A stretch of 45,652 bases of DNA. It comes from Deltaproteobacteria bacterium (GTDB lineage Bacteria > Desulfobacterota_D > UBA1144 > Nemesobacterales > Nemesobacteraceae). The stretch lies in the NCBI GenBank assembly GCA_029262295.1, contig JAJCZR010000073.1, positions 1-45,652 on the forward strand. Reading direction: 5' to 3'. The notes under the pieces are model-generated. The model was not told the DNA's origin. It was given only the letters and a program-made list of their open reading frames with translations, and did not search any database. Of this stretch, positions 18,096-27,272 are shown in pieces; the stretch's first letter is position 1, and each line of letters opens with the position of its first letter. The position numbers and the translations under genes are program-made.

Positions 18096-19378
18096 CCTTC
18101 AATTAAAAGACTTTCCGGGTCTTCAATCAGTTCTTTAATTTTTACCAGAAACTGCACGGCTTCTTTCCCATCTACAATTCTGTGATCGTAGCTTAGGGCT
18201 GTATACATCATTGGCCTCACTACTACTTCACCATCAATGGCAACAGGGCGTTCCTCAATTTTGTGAAGACCAAGGATTCCAACTTGAGGTGGATTAATTA
18301 TTGGGGTGCTCATAAGCGATCCAAAAACCCCGCCGTTAGTGATTGTGAAAGTGCCTCCCATAAGTTCATCAATTTTAAGCGATCCCTCACTTGCTTTTTG
18401 GGCAAGTTCTTTGATCTTACTTTCAATCTCTGCGAAGCTTTTTCTGTCGGCCTCTCTTACAACTGGAACAACTAAACCGCCTTCAGCTCCAACCGCAATC
18501 CCAATGTCAAAATAGTTTTTATAAACAATTTCTTCCCCATCAATTTCTGCATTGATTTCCGGGAAAGTTTTTAGTGCACCAATAGTTGCCTTTACAAAAA
18601 AAGACGAGAAACCAAGACCTACACCATATTTCTCTTTGAACTCTTCTTTTCTTCTTTTTCTTAGATCCATAACAGCACTCATATCCACTTCATTAAAAGT
18701 TGATAGAATGGCGGCTGTTTCCTGAGCTTCTTTTAAACGTCTGGCGATTGTTCTGCGACGTCTGCTCATTTTTACCCTTTCTTCTCTATTTGAATTTATT
18801 TCAGAGAGAGAAGGGAACATCTCAGAAGGAAAAGATTTGTCTTCTTTGAGTTCTGGCATTTCAGGTTCAGGATTGGGACTTTCAGACCTTGCCTGAATAT
18901 GGTTTTCTATATCATCTTTAACAATCTTTCCAGTTGATCCTGATGGTTTAATATCAGATATGTTTACATCGTTTTGTTCAGCAATATTTTTTGCAACAGG
19001 TGTGATTTTTGTTTCAGATTTTTTTTCTTTTTTAACTTCAGGTTGTTTTGGCTCTTCTTTTGTAGTCTCTTTTGATTTAACTTTTTTTTCTTTGGATTCG
19101 GGTTCTTTAACTTCAGTAGCTTCTTCCTTTATCTCAGCTTCGGCCCCGGCTTCGATTTCACCAAGGATATCACCGACTTCCACATCTTGCTCAGCTTTCT
19201 TGGAGATTGATCTTAAAACACCATTTGTTTCAGCTGCAACTTCAAAATTGGCTTTTTCCGTTTCAAGTTCAACAATTGTTTCTCCAATTTTTACACTATC
19301 TCCCTCATTCTTAACCCACTTGATTATTGTTGCCTCAATCACTGAGTCTCCGAGCGCCGGAACAACTATATTAACCAT
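18092..19378 (-). CDS. sucB: 2-oxoglutarate dehydrogenase E2 (dihydrolipoyl succinyltransferase)
   Basis: Transfers succinyl groups from E1 to CoA in the TCA cycle; 428 residues. The N-terminal lipoyl domain spans about 1-76, with the lipoylated Lys in ETEKANFEV (typical E2o has ETDK followed by V). A long Lys/Glu/Pro linker runs from about 77 to 122. The peripheral subunit-binding domain is at about 123-162 ([30 protein letters not shown]). After a second linker the acyltransferase core starts near residue 200 ([19 protein letters not shown]), with [49 protein letters not shown] and the catalytic SYDHRIVDG. It lies 24 bases after sucA with a GAGAGGT ribosome-binding site. E3 is not in the window. 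Confidence 0.95.
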   Translation of the reverse strand: MVNIVVPALGDSVIEATIIKWVKNEGDSVKIGETIVELETEKANFEVAAETNGVLRSISKKAEQDVEVGDILGEIEAGAEAEIKEEATEVKEPESKEKKVKSKETTKEEPKQPEVKKEKKSETKITPVAKNIAEQNDVNISDIKPSGSTGKIVKDDIENHIQARSESPNPEPEMPELKEDKSFPSEMFPSLSEINSNREERVKMSRRRRTIARRLKEAQETAAILSTFNEVDMSAVMDLRKRRKEEFKEKYGVGLGFSSFFVKATIGALKTFPEINAEIDGEEIVYKNYFDIGIAVGAEGGLVVPVVREADRKSFAEIESKIKELAQKASEGSLKIDELMGGTFTITNGGVFGSLMSTPIINPPQVGILGLHKIEERPVAIDGEVVVRPMMYTALSYDHRIVDGKEAVQFLVKIKELIEDPESLLIEG

Positions 19379-19402
19379 TAATTACCTCTCAAAAATTAAT
19401 TT

Positions 19403-22255
19403 CTAAATATCTCTATGCCAGGTGATCCCACTTTCCTCATTGCCTTCAACTACCCTATCTATACTGAATGACTGCTTAATTAGCAATTTCTGGTTGTATT
19501 TATGCATGGATGCTGATCCCTCTGAAGGGCTTGAGTTTCTCTTTCTTCCAATATAATGGATAGGTACTTTATTTTTAATTATTTTTCTTCTGAAAAAAGG
19601 AAACAGATATTTCCATGCACCCATATTTTGTGGTTCTTCCTGAACCCAAACTACCTGCTCAACATTTTTATACCTTTTCACAATTTCCTGAATTTCTTTC
19701 TTTGGCCTTGGATAAAGTTGTTCGATCCTTGCGATTGCAATATCGGGGTTTTTCTCTCTGAGTTCACTTGAAATAAGGTCAACATATATTTTCCCCGAGC
19801 AAAAAATCAGTCGCCTCACATTTTTAGCCTGTTTATTATCCATAGTATCATCAATAACTGGCATCCACTTTCCTTCAGATAGTTCTTTTAGTGAAGAGGC
19901 TATAAGGGGGTTTCTTAGTAATCCTTTAGGTGTCATAATTACAAGAGGTAGAGGATCAACTTCTAAAAGAAGTGCCTGTCTTCTCAATACATGAAATAAC
20001 TGAGCAGAAGTTGTGCAGTTAACAATTCTCATATTATATTCTGCGGCCATCATCAAGAATCTACCAAGTCTTCCGCTCGAGTGATCAGGCCCCTGGCCTT
20101 CATAAGCATGTGGAAGCAGTAAAACGAGCGAAGGGGTTTGACCCCATTTTGCCCTTGCTGAGACAAAATATTCATCAATTATTGTCTGGGCACCATTTAT
20201 AAAATCACCATATTGAGCTTCCCATATTACAAGAGATTCTGGTTTTTGTATGTTGAACCCATATTCAAATCCAATACAGGCATTTTCAGTAAGTGGGCTG
20301 TTATGAATTTCAAAAGCAGCTTTAGCCTGTTCAATTGATTTGAGTGGTGCAAATTCCTCAGCTGTTTGCTGATCTCTCAAAACCGCATGTCTGTGGCTAA
20401 ATGTTCCTCTCTCACAGTCCTGCCCCGTCATTCTTATTGGTATTCCATCGGCAAGTATTGAAGCATAAGCAAGTTCTTCTGCCATTGCCCAATCGATATT
20501 TTTTTCTTCTGGAGAATCAAGCAGTTCAAATCTTTTATCCCTTGCTTTTTTGATCTTACTGTTTACCTCAAAACTTTCAGGCACTTCAAGTAAAGATTTA
20601 TTAAGCTCTTTTATTTTTTGAGCATTATATTTAGTTGCAATATTCTTTGCCGCTTCAGGAGGAGGTGGAGTAGCCTGGCTTTCTTCAGGTATATCATCAG
20701 GAGTCATAGACTCAAATTCCTTATTAAGTATTTCCTGATACTTTTCTATAAATTCCTGTTCTTGTTTCTCTGATATCACTCCATTTTCGATCAGCTTTTT
20801 GGCCCATATTTCCCTAACCCTTGGATGGTTTCTTATCTTTTTATACATCACGGGCTGAGTGAATGAAGGCTCATCGCCTTCATTGTGTCCGTATCTTCTG
20901 TAACCAACAAGGTCAATTAGGAAATCTTTGTGGAAAGTTTTTTGATAGGCAAATGCAAGCCTCATTACCTCAATACAAGCTTCAGGGTCATCGGCGTTTA
21001 CATGCACAATTGGTATCTCAAATCCTTTAGCCAAGTCACTACAATAAAGTGTGCTTCTTGAATCTTGTGGAAGAGTAGTATATCCAAGCTGATTGTTAGT
21101 GATAATATGAATTGTGCCGCCTGTGTAATATCCGGGTAGTAGAGAAAGATTTAATGTTTCAGCATTTATTCCCTGTCCCGGAAATGCTGCGTCCCCATGT
21201 ACCTGTACAGGAACTGATACTGAAGGATCAAAATCAATATCGCCCCTCATATCATTTTTAGTGCCGGCAGCCCTTGCCATTCCCTGAATCACAGGATTTA
21301 CAGACTCAAGATGGCTCGGGTTGGGTGCAAGGGTGATCTTCATGTCAATTGCTTTTCCCTTACGGACAGATCTTATTGCCGATTCGTGGTATTTTACATC
21401 ACCGGTCCAACCAAGATCATCATTGAAATCCCTTATCAAAACGGGATCTTTAAATTTTATCAGGCCTTCTTTATAAGGAGTGCCCATCACATTGTGCGTG
21501 ACATTGAGCCTTCCTCTATGGGCCATGCCCAAAAGAATATGGTTAATTCCGGACTCTGCTGCCAAACCAGCAAGTTCATTAAGCATCGGTACAAGCATAT
21601 CCACCCCTTCGATTGAGAAGCGGAATTTACCAGGGAATATTTTGTGAAGGAAAGTCTCAAATATTTCCACCTGGGTTAAACCATCGAGAATACCAACTTT
21701 ATCTAATGTGTACGTCGGTGGCCTGTAGGCACCGGTTTCAATAGCCTCTCTTAACCACCTTCTTTCCTCTGAGTTATAAATATGATCGTAATTGTATCCA
21801 ATAGAAGCTGCATATATCCGCCTCAGTTTGTTAATTGCATCAAGTGCATCCTCACTTTTTTCTGCAATTGGCCACCCTACAAGTTTAGATGGCAGGCCTT
21901 TTAGCTCTTCATCGGTAAGGCCGAATGTCTCTGAGTGCAGTGTGAGGTCGCCTGGAGGTTCACTTCCAAGGGGATCTATCTTACTGTCCATGTGTCCATG
22001 CCTTCTGATAGCCAGCGCAAAATTTGCAACTGCAACTGCCCTTTGCATATTGGCTGCGAGGCTGTCACCATGTCCATTTATATATGTGCCGTTAGAAGAT
22101 TCAACCTGCTCTTTCGCACTGATTTCTTGTGGTTGCCAAAGTTCAAATATTTTTTGTGTGTTTGCATCGACAGATGATGGGTCTTTTTGGTATCTGTCGT
22201 AAAGATCCATTATGTATCCTGAGTTAGGACCATGAAACTCTTTCAAAATGTTCAT
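19403..22255 (-). CDS. sucA: 2-oxoglutarate dehydrogenase E1 (ThDP-dependent)
   Basis: Decarboxylates 2-oxoglutarate and succinylates the E2 lipoyl arm; 950 residues, full length. The N-terminal E2-contact segment (GPNSGYIMDLYDRYQKDPSS; TQKIFELW) is characteristic of OGDH rather than PDH. Active-site blocks include ILLGMAHRGRLNV (His in AHRGR), GDVKYHES, NPSHLESVNPVIQGMARA, VHGDAAFPGQG, YRRYGHNEGDEPSFTQP, TGQDCERGTFSHRHAVL and LLPHAYEGQGPDHSSGRLGR. The ThDP-binding GD-x-N type segment lies around HVNADDPEAC. An Ala/Pro/Glu stretch near residue 520 breaks the two halves, as is usual. AAGGGGA precedes the ATG. It is co-directional with sucB downstream; aspS lies 190 bases upstream. Confidence 0.97.
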   Translation of the reverse strand: MNILKEFHGPNSGYIMDLYDRYQKDPSSVDANTQKIFELWQPQEISAKEQVESSNGTYINGHGDSLAANMQRAVAVANFALAIRRHGHMDSKIDPLGSEPPGDLTLHSETFGLTDEELKGLPSKLVGWPIAEKSEDALDAINKLRRIYAASIGYNYDHIYNSEERRWLREAIETGAYRPPTYTLDKVGILDGLTQVEIFETFLHKIFPGKFRFSIEGVDMLVPMLNELAGLAAESGINHILLGMAHRGRLNVTHNVMGTPYKEGLIKFKDPVLIRDFNDDLGWTGDVKYHESAIRSVRKGKAIDMKITLAPNPSHLESVNPVIQGMARAAGTKNDMRGDIDFDPSVSVPVQVHGDAAFPGQGINAETLNLSLLPGYYTGGTIHIITNNQLGYTTLPQDSRSTLYCSDLAKGFEIPIVHVNADDPEACIEVMRLAFAYQKTFHKDFLIDLVGYRRYGHNEGDEPSFTQPVMYKKIRNHPRVREIWAKKLIENGVISEKQEQEFIEKYQEILNKEFESMTPDDIPEESQATPPPPEAAKNIATKYNAQKIKELNKSLLEVPESFEVNSKIKKARDKRFELLDSPEEKNIDWAMAEELAYASILADGIPIRMTGQDCERGTFSHRHAVLRDQQTAEEFAPLKSIEQAKAAFEIHNSPLTENACIGFEYGFNIQKPESLVIWEAQYGDFINGAQTIIDEYFVSARAKWGQTPSLVLLLPHAYEGQGPDHSSGRLGRFLMMAAEYNMRIVNCTTSAQLFHVLRRQALLLEVDPLPLVIMTPKGLLRNPLIASSLKELSEGKWMPVIDDTMDNKQAKNVRRLIFCSGKIYVDLISSELREKNPDIAIARIEQLYPRPKKEIQEIVKRYKNVEQVVWVQEEPQNMGAWKYLFPFFRRKIIKNKVPIHYIGRKRNSSPSEGSASMHKYNQKLLIKQSFSIDRVVEGNEESGITWHRDI

Positions 22256-22287
22256 AAATTCCCCTTGCGGTTATAAAATTTATATTA

Positions 22288-22296
22288 ATTATAACA
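22288..22296 (-). promoter_or_regulatory. Candidate extended -10 promoter for sucAB
   Basis: On the reverse strand TGTTATAAT gives a perfect extended -10 (TG-n-TATAAT) 32 bases upstream of the sucA start. No recognisable -35 lies 16-18 bases further up, as is common for extended -10 promoters. It sits in the 190-base gap behind aspS, which otherwise contains only AT-rich sequence with no other signal I can see. Confidence 0.45.
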
Positions 22297-22445
22297 ACAA
22301 AACGGCATAAATAGTATCATAAAAAATGACAAAATAAATCTATATTCACTGATAATTTTAAGTTTTTTCCTTGTCTGTATTTTTTATTTGGAGAGTATAA
22401 AGGGTTAAAGACAAAGCAGATATTTCTTCTTTCTTCAATTAATTC

Positions 22446-24236
22446 TTAATCCTCTTTATTTATAGTATTAATACCAAGTTCAATAAGTTGTTCCGTATCA
22501 ACTCCTGAAGGTGCACCTGTGAGAGGGCACGATCCTTTTTGGGTTTTTGGAAATGCAATCACATCTCTTATCGATTCGCTTCCAGAGAGAAGCATAACAA
22601 GACGGTCAAGTCCAAGTGCAATTCCACCATGAGGTGGAGCCCCGTATTCAAGGGCTTCGAGGAGAAATCCAAATTTTTCTTTTGCTTCATTTTCATCTAA
22701 ACCAATTAGTTTGAACACTTTTTCCTGAATATCTTTTCTATGGATTCTTATACTTCCACCGCCAATTTCAACTCCGTTTAAAACTATGTCGTATGCTTTT
22801 GACTTCACCTTTTCTGGAGATTCTTCAATGATATCCAAATCAATATCTTTAGGTGAAGTAAAAGGATGGTGGATTGATATATATCTTTTTTCCTGCGAAT
22901 CAAACTCAAAAAGTGGAAAATCTACAATCCAAAGAAACTCATATTTGTTTTTGTCAATTAAGCCAAGTTTCTCGCCCATTTTTAATCTCACATTAGATAG
23001 AACAAGGTTCACTATATATGATGAGTCGGCCCCAAAAAATGCAATATCACCATCTTCAAGACCGAGAACTTTCTGTAAATCAGTTTTTTCATTATCACTA
23101 AAAAACTTTATTATAGGAGATTGCCATTCACCGTTTTGAACTTTTATCCAGGCAAGTCCCTTTGCTCCAAGCGTTAGAGCATAGTCTGTTAACCCATCTA
23201 TTTCTTTTCTCGTGAGAGTATCTGCTTTCCCTTTAAGATTAAGGGCTTTGATAATCCCGCCTTTGTCGAGGGCACCTTTGAAAACTTTGAATTCTGAGTT
23301 TCTGAATACATCTGATATATCTTGAAGTTCAAGACCAAATCTTGTGTCAGGTCGGTCTGTGCCATATCTCATAACCGCTTCATGATAAGGCATTCTTTTG
23401 AAATCATGTCCTATCTCGATTCCTTTTGTCTCTTTAATAATTGCTTTTATCATTTTCTCAACAACTGATATAACATCTTCTTCTTCCACAAAAGACATCT
23501 CCATATCAATCTGAGTAAATTCAGGCTGCCTGTCGGCCCTCAGATCCTCATCACGAAAGCATCTTACAATTTGATAGTATTTGTCAAAACCAGAAATCAT
23601 AAGGGTTTGTTTAAGTATCTGCGGAGACTGGGGAAGTGCATAAAATTCAGAAGGGTTTAACCTGCTTGGTACAAGAAAGTCCCTTGCCCCCTCAGGTGTA
23701 GATTTAGTGAGATATGGAGTTTCAATTTCCAAAAAATTATTTGAATCAAGGTATTTTCTTGTGGCAGAAGATATTTTATGGCGAAGAACAATATTATCTT
23801 TCATTACATTTCTTCTTAGATCCAGGTATCTGTGTTTCAGTCTTAACAGTTCATCAACGTTTATTTCATCCTCTATCAGAAAAGGAATAACTTGCGATGT
23901 ATTAAGGATTTTCAGTTCATCAGCAACTACTTCAATTTCGCCGGTTGGAAGACCTGGATTTATAGTTTCATCGGTTCTTTTTGCAACTTTACCTTTAACA
24001 GCAATTACCCACTCGTCCCTTAGCTTGTCACCTGTGGTGTGTATTTCAACATTATGCTCAGGGCTAAATACGATCTGAGCAATTCCGTTTCTGTCTCGAA
24101 GGTCAACAAAGATAACCCCACCGTGATCCCTTCTTGACTGTACCCAACCCATCAGGGTTACTTCACTATCAACATCATTAGCTCTTAAAGTGCCGCAATA
24201 ACTGCTTCTTTGCCAATCTCCCATCAATTCGAGCAT
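22446..24236 (-). CDS. aspS: Aspartyl-tRNA synthetase, probably non-discriminating
   Basis: A class IIb synthetase charging tRNA-Asp. The start chosen is ATG 24236 (MLELMGDW, 596 residues), behind an AGGAG site. The frame extends to a TTG at 24260, and another ATG lies at 24224. N-terminal anticodon-binding OB fold: [32 protein letters not shown]. Catalytic domain: motif 1 region [20 protein letters not shown], motif 2 with [20 protein letters not shown], a bacterial GAD insert, and motif 3 [19 protein letters not shown]. The His in RRDHGG occupies the position where discriminating bacterial enzymes usually have Leu. By established comparison (Pseudomonas-type ND-AspRS) this suggests it also charges tRNA-Asn and relies on GatCAB, which is not in the window. 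Confidence 0.95.
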   Translation of the reverse strand: MLELMGDWQRSSYCGTLRANDVDSEVTLMGWVQSRRDHGGVIFVDLRDRNGIAQIVFSPEHNVEIHTTGDKLRDEWVIAVKGKVAKRTDETINPGLPTGEIEVVADELKILNTSQVIPFLIEDEINVDELLRLKHRYLDLRRNVMKDNIVLRHKISSATRKYLDSNNFLEIETPYLTKSTPEGARDFLVPSRLNPSEFYALPQSPQILKQTLMISGFDKYYQIVRCFRDEDLRADRQPEFTQIDMEMSFVEEEDVISVVEKMIKAIIKETKGIEIGHDFKRMPYHEAVMRYGTDRPDTRFGLELQDISDVFRNSEFKVFKGALDKGGIIKALNLKGKADTLTRKEIDGLTDYALTLGAKGLAWIKVQNGEWQSPIIKFFSDNEKTDLQKVLGLEDGDIAFFGADSSYIVNLVLSNVRLKMGEKLGLIDKNKYEFLWIVDFPLFEFDSQEKRYISIHHPFTSPKDIDLDIIEESPEKVKSKAYDIVLNGVEIGGGSIRIHRKDIQEKVFKLIGLDENEAKEKFGFLLEALEYGAPPHGGIALGLDRLVMLLSGSESIRDVIAFPKTQKGSCPLTGAPSGVDTEQLIELGINTINKED

Positions 24237-24319
24237 AAAAACTGGTTCTCCTGGTCTCAATAATGGCTAAAAATGTTAACCTTAATGAGTTATATTAGCA
24301 AGATAATCTCTGCATAGTT

Positions 24320-25219
24320 ATGAGTGAAAACAAAGATCAATTTAAATCGGGATTTATTTCAGTGGTTGGACGCCCAAATGTGGGTAAATCAACGATAGTG
24401 AATGCTATTGTGGGTAAAAAAGTTTCAGCTGTTTCAAATAAACCCAATACCACACGCAATAAAATTCTTGGGATCAAAACATCGGGTGATTCCCAGCTTA
24501 TATTTCTTGATACTCCCGGAATACACAAGGCAAAGGGGAGTATGAGTAAATCCATGGTTCAAAGCGCAAACTCAGCAGCAATGGAATCGGATCTCGTTAT
24601 GTTTGTCACTGATGTAGAAAGGTTTTTAAACACTGGCGACAGGCACATTCTTCAAAATATTAAAACTCCATCAATTATGGTTATAAACAAGGTTGACAAA
24701 ATTGGTAAATCGAAGCTTTTGCCTTTGCTCCAAAGGGTAAAGGGGGTTGAAGAAAAGTTTTTGGAGATCATTCCAATCTCAGCACTTAAAGAAGACGGAC
24801 TTGATATACTTGTTGATTCTTTAAAAGGACATTTACCCACTGGGCCAAAATATTTTCCTGATGAACTTTTTACAGATCAGCCGGAGAGATTTTATGTTGC
24901 AGAGCTTATAAGGGAAAAGGTTTTTATCCTTACACATAAGGAAGTGCCCTATAAGGCAGCTGTGCAGGTGGAAGAGTTTGAAGAGAACCCGGCAAAGAAT
25001 ATAATAAGGATATCAGCAAACATTTATGTTGAACGGAAAAGCCACAAGGGAATTATTATAGGTAAAAACGGGGATATGCTAAAAAGGATTGGCTCTGATG
25101 CAAGAGTGGAAATTGAAGGAATACTTGGAACAAAAATTTTCCTTGAGCTATGGGTAAAAGTTAAAGACAAATGGACTGAGAATCAAAGCTTTATTAGTGA
25201 GCTTGGTTATGGAAATTGA
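24320..25219 (+). CDS. era: GTPase Era
   Basis: A ribosome-assembly GTPase that binds the 3' end of 16S rRNA; 299 residues, the usual length. G1 GRPNVGKST, the G2 Thr pair in KPNTTRNKILG, G3 DTPGIH, G4 NKVDK and G5 SALKEDG are all intact. The C-terminal KH domain follows (PYKAAVQVEEFEE, IRISANIYVERKSHKG, IIIGKNGDMLKRIGSDARVE), with the expected GxxG-type GKNG loop. It diverges from aspS across a short gap and converges on the crotonase gene 3 bases downstream. Confidence 0.97.
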   Translation: MSENKDQFKSGFISVVGRPNVGKSTIVNAIVGKKVSAVSNKPNTTRNKILGIKTSGDSQLIFLDTPGIHKAKGSMSKSMVQSANSAAMESDLVMFVTDVERFLNTGDRHILQNIKTPSIMVINKVDKIGKSKLLPLLQRVKGVEEKFLEIIPISALKEDGLDILVDSLKGHLPTGPKYFPDELFTDQPERFYVAELIREKVFILTHKEVPYKAAVQVEEFEENPAKNIIRISANIYVERKSHKGIIIGKNGDMLKRIGSDARVEIEGILGTKIFLELWVKVKDKWTENQSFISELGYGN

Positions 25220-25222
25220 TTT

Positions 25223-26014
25223 TTACTCGCCTTTAAATATAGGTTTTCTTTTTTCTTCAAATGCGGCCCTTCCTTCTTTGTAGTCTTCACTTTCCTGCAC
25301 TTTTTTTAGTAGTTCTTTAATCTCTTTGTCGTCTTTTGTACCAAGAGTTTGGTTGTTTTGCCACGAATTAATCATTTTTTTCATTGTTTGCATGGACAAA
25401 GGTGCATTTTTAGTTATTTGCTGAGCTAACTCCATCGTTGTAGATTCAAGTTCATTTTTACTTACAATATGATTAATAAAACCAATTTCTTTTGCTTTTG
25501 TTGCATCAATTGTACTTCCAATGAGAAACATTTCTTTAGTGTTGCCAAGTCCAATTAAATTTATAAATTTTCTGATTCCAGAGTATGTGTAAGTAACACC
25601 AAGCTTTGCTGGAGGCATTCCGAGTTTGGCACTATCCACGCAAACTCTAATGTCGCATGTGGCAGCAAGCTCAAGGGCTGCACCAAAAGCATGTCCGTTA
25701 ATCATTGCAATTACAGGATATGGATAATCCTCGATAGATTTCATTGCATTAGTTAGCGGATCACTTTCATCATAATCGCGAAGCATATCATTTTTGCCTA
25801 TAGAATTTATATCAAAGCCTGATGAAAAAGCCTTTTCTCCCATTCCTGTGATTACTAAACACCTTATTTCTTTATCAGTTCTAAGTTTTTCGATAAGTTG
25901 TTTTAGAGCAATTAATAAATCTGGTTTAAGAGAGTTCCTCTTTTCAGGTCTGTTTAAGATTATCTTAGAAATTCCATTTTTACTCTCAATTAATAATTCA
26001 TGATGTTTTTTCAT
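25223..26014 (-). CDS. Enoyl-CoA hydratase/isomerase (crotonase) family protein
   Basis: A 263-residue cytoplasmic crotonase-fold enzyme acting on a CoA thioester. The oxyanion-hole segments are present: AFSSGFDI, and NGHAFGAALELA with the first catalytic Glu position occupied (LEL). The second Glu of classical hydratases (FGQPE) is replaced by Pro here (LGMPPAKLG), so simple enoyl-CoA hydration is doubtful. Relatives with this pattern include decarboxylases, isomerases and uncharacterised hydratase-like proteins. The C-terminal helix (FEEKRKPIFKGE, with the family's FxxKRxPxFxG pattern) is intact. It stands alone, with no thiolase, dehydrogenase or acyl-CoA ligase in the window. A TATAAT box on the reverse strand (26044-26049) may be its -10. 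Confidence 0.9.
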   Translation of the reverse strand: MKKHHELLIESKNGISKIILNRPEKRNSLKPDLLIALKQLIEKLRTDKEIRCLVITGMGEKAFSSGFDINSIGKNDMLRDYDESDPLTNAMKSIEDYPYPVIAMINGHAFGAALELAATCDIRVCVDSAKLGMPPAKLGVTYTYSGIRKFINLIGLGNTKEMFLIGSTIDATKAKEIGFINHIVSKNELESTTMELAQQITKNAPLSMQTMKKMINSWQNNQTLGTKDDKEIKELLKKVQESEDYKEGRAAFEEKRKPIFKGE

Positions 26015-26090
26015 AACAATGTAGAGATCTCCTAGAATATAGTATTATAGAAAAAAGAATTTTAACAATTAGAATGGTTTGAAGGATATT

Positions 26091-26165
26091 GTGCTTTGGC
26101 GTTATTCATTTTGGTTATTTTGTCTTATTAGTTTTGTGAGTCTATTCTTTATTGTAAATAATTAA
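26091..26165 (+). CDS. Possible 24-residue membrane peptide
   Basis: In the 254-base gap before the FmdB-like pair, a GTG at 26091 opens a 24-codon frame ending at TAA 26163-26165. The product (MLWRYSFWLFCLISFVSLFF plus IVNN) would be almost entirely one hydrophobic transmembrane helix with a Trp/Arg/Tyr flank. AAGGA lies 4 bases upstream, a short but usable spacing. A weak hairpin (CCAAAA 26169-26174 with TTTTGG 26194-26199, then a T-run) follows. Random AT-rich DNA readily encodes hydrophobic frames, so this is only a candidate. Confidence 0.18.
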   Translation: MLWRYSFWLFCLISFVSLFFIVNN

Positions 26166-26224
26166 ACCCCAAAAAAATATTTAATAATTCAGGTTTTGGC
26201 TTTTTAGTAATTTTATCCCAAGTC

Positions 26225-26233
26225 TGTTATAAT
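26225..26233 (+). promoter_or_regulatory. Extended -10 promoter for the FmdB-like pair
   Basis: TGTTATAAT is a perfect extended -10 (TG-n-TATAAT) 35 bases upstream of the first FmdB-like ATG. No strong -35 is present at 17 bases (TAGTAA-like). Downstream, a GGAG ribosome-binding site precedes the ATG. This is one of the better promoter matches in the window and implies the two genes form their own transcript. Confidence 0.55.
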
Positions 26234-26268
26234 AATTTTCTTTAATTTCAAAATTTCCGGAGTATTTT

Positions 26269-26775
26269 ATGCCACTATATGAATATGAATGTGAGAATTG
26301 TATGGGTAGATATAATTCTGATATAGACAACCTAGTTGAGAAATTGAACAAGACCAATGCATCAAAAGTCTTTAAATCTAATAATGGGTTTACTTATATA
26401 GAAGTAACTGATAATAATAATGATAAACTCGTTTTTGGATTTGGTGATAAAGATAAACCTAATACCAGAAAATTTCGTTATAAACTGGATAATGGGAAAA
26501 TACTTTACCTTGAGTTAAAGAACTTTAGATTTAGTGAGCTTGTAAGCCTTGGAGAAGAAAGCAATCTTGATATTGACTGTCCGATTTGTGAAGAATCAGA
26601 CGATGTAAGAAGGGTTTTTTCTACTTTTAAGGCAATCTTTGATGATAAAAGCAAAAGGGCTCCAAGGCCAGGTGATGATTTGAAATGGCACCTTGAATAT
26701 AAAGAGCAAAAAGATGAAGAACAAAGAAACGACTGGGTTGGTCAGGATCATTTAAATCAGTACTTTAACAGATAG
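26269..26775 (+). CDS. FmdB-like split zinc-ribbon protein, copy 1
   Basis: A 168-residue protein. The first 11 residues, MPLYEYECENC, match the start of FmdB-family regulatory zinc ribbons, with Cys 8 and 11. In that small family the second CxxC comes about 20 residues later. Here it is at Cys 104 and 107 (DIDCPICEES), followed by a family-like VRRVFSTF. The residues between (about 15-100) form an unrecognised mixed alpha/beta insert with the motif NFRFSEL at 85-91. The C-terminal tail is charged (KWHLEYKEQKDEEQRNDW). There is no signal peptide or membrane segment. It is 12 bases upstream of a co-linear paralogue. I infer a cytoplasmic zinc protein; its function is unknown. Confidence 0.82.
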   Translation: MPLYEYECENCMGRYNSDIDNLVEKLNKTNASKVFKSNNGFTYIEVTDNNNDKLVFGFGDKDKPNTRKFRYKLDNGKILYLELKNFRFSELVSLGEESNLDIDCPICEESDDVRRVFSTFKAIFDDKSKRAPRPGDDLKWHLEYKEQKDEEQRNDWVGQDHLNQYFNR

Positions 26776-26787
26776 GAGTATTTTAAT

Positions 26788-27270
26788 ATGCCGCTTTATG
26801 AATTTGAATGTGTGAAATGCAGAAGTAATATTGAAAATAGTGTTAAATCGATTGAGAAAAAGGTTAACAAAAAAGTTTTATCTGATTTAGTAAACAAATA
26901 TGAAAACATTAATGCTATTGATGTAATTGACCTTGTGAATGATAAACTGACTGCCAAAGCCGGCAAGAAAGGAAAAGAATCAGTTTATCAGGATTTTTAC
27001 ATAAACAATGGTGAAACTCTTGTTCTATTTAATATTCAAAATTACAGGTTTTCTGAACTGATTTACGAAGAGTCGGATGAAAAAAAAGTGAAATGCAAAA
27101 ATAATAATAGCCACAAAGTTGAAAAAGTTGTTTCCTCCTTTGCTTTTACAAGTGACCTTTCAACCAATATGCCTAAACCTGATTTGGGCAACATGCCCCC
27201 ATCTGTTGCAGCAAAGTACAATTTTTCAGGTTATGTTGAAGAAAAAGACAGACCTAAGAAAAACAGATAA
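26788..27270 (+). CDS. FmdB-like split zinc-ribbon protein, copy 2
   Basis: A 160-residue paralogue of the preceding protein. It begins MPLYEFECVKC (Cys 8 and 11). The second knuckle is degenerate: Cys 103, then CKNNNSH with His 109 in place of the second Cys, followed by KVEKVVSSFAF. The insert aligns in position with copy 1. NYRFSEL again falls at residues 85-91, and NDKL and an NNG or DNG turn recur. The C-terminus is different, with short Pro/Met-rich segments (PKPDLGNMPPSVAAKYNFSG). Its AGGAG ribosome-binding site overlaps the TAG of copy 1, so the two are probably translationally coupled. It converges on hisIE within 3 bases. Possible zinc ligation by Cys3His is inference. Confidence 0.8.
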   Translation: MPLYEFECVKCRSNIENSVKSIEKKVNKKVLSDLVNKYENINAIDVIDLVNDKLTAKAGKKGKESVYQDFYINNGETLVLFNIQNYRFSELIYEESDEKKVKCKNNNSHKVEKVVSSFAFTSDLSTNMPKPDLGNMPPSVAAKYNFSGYVEEKDRPKKNR

Positions 27271-27272
27271 TT

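Noticed and set aside
21792-22202. Forward open frame of 136 codons opposite sucA
   Set aside because: Shadow of the well-conserved sucA N-terminal coding region.
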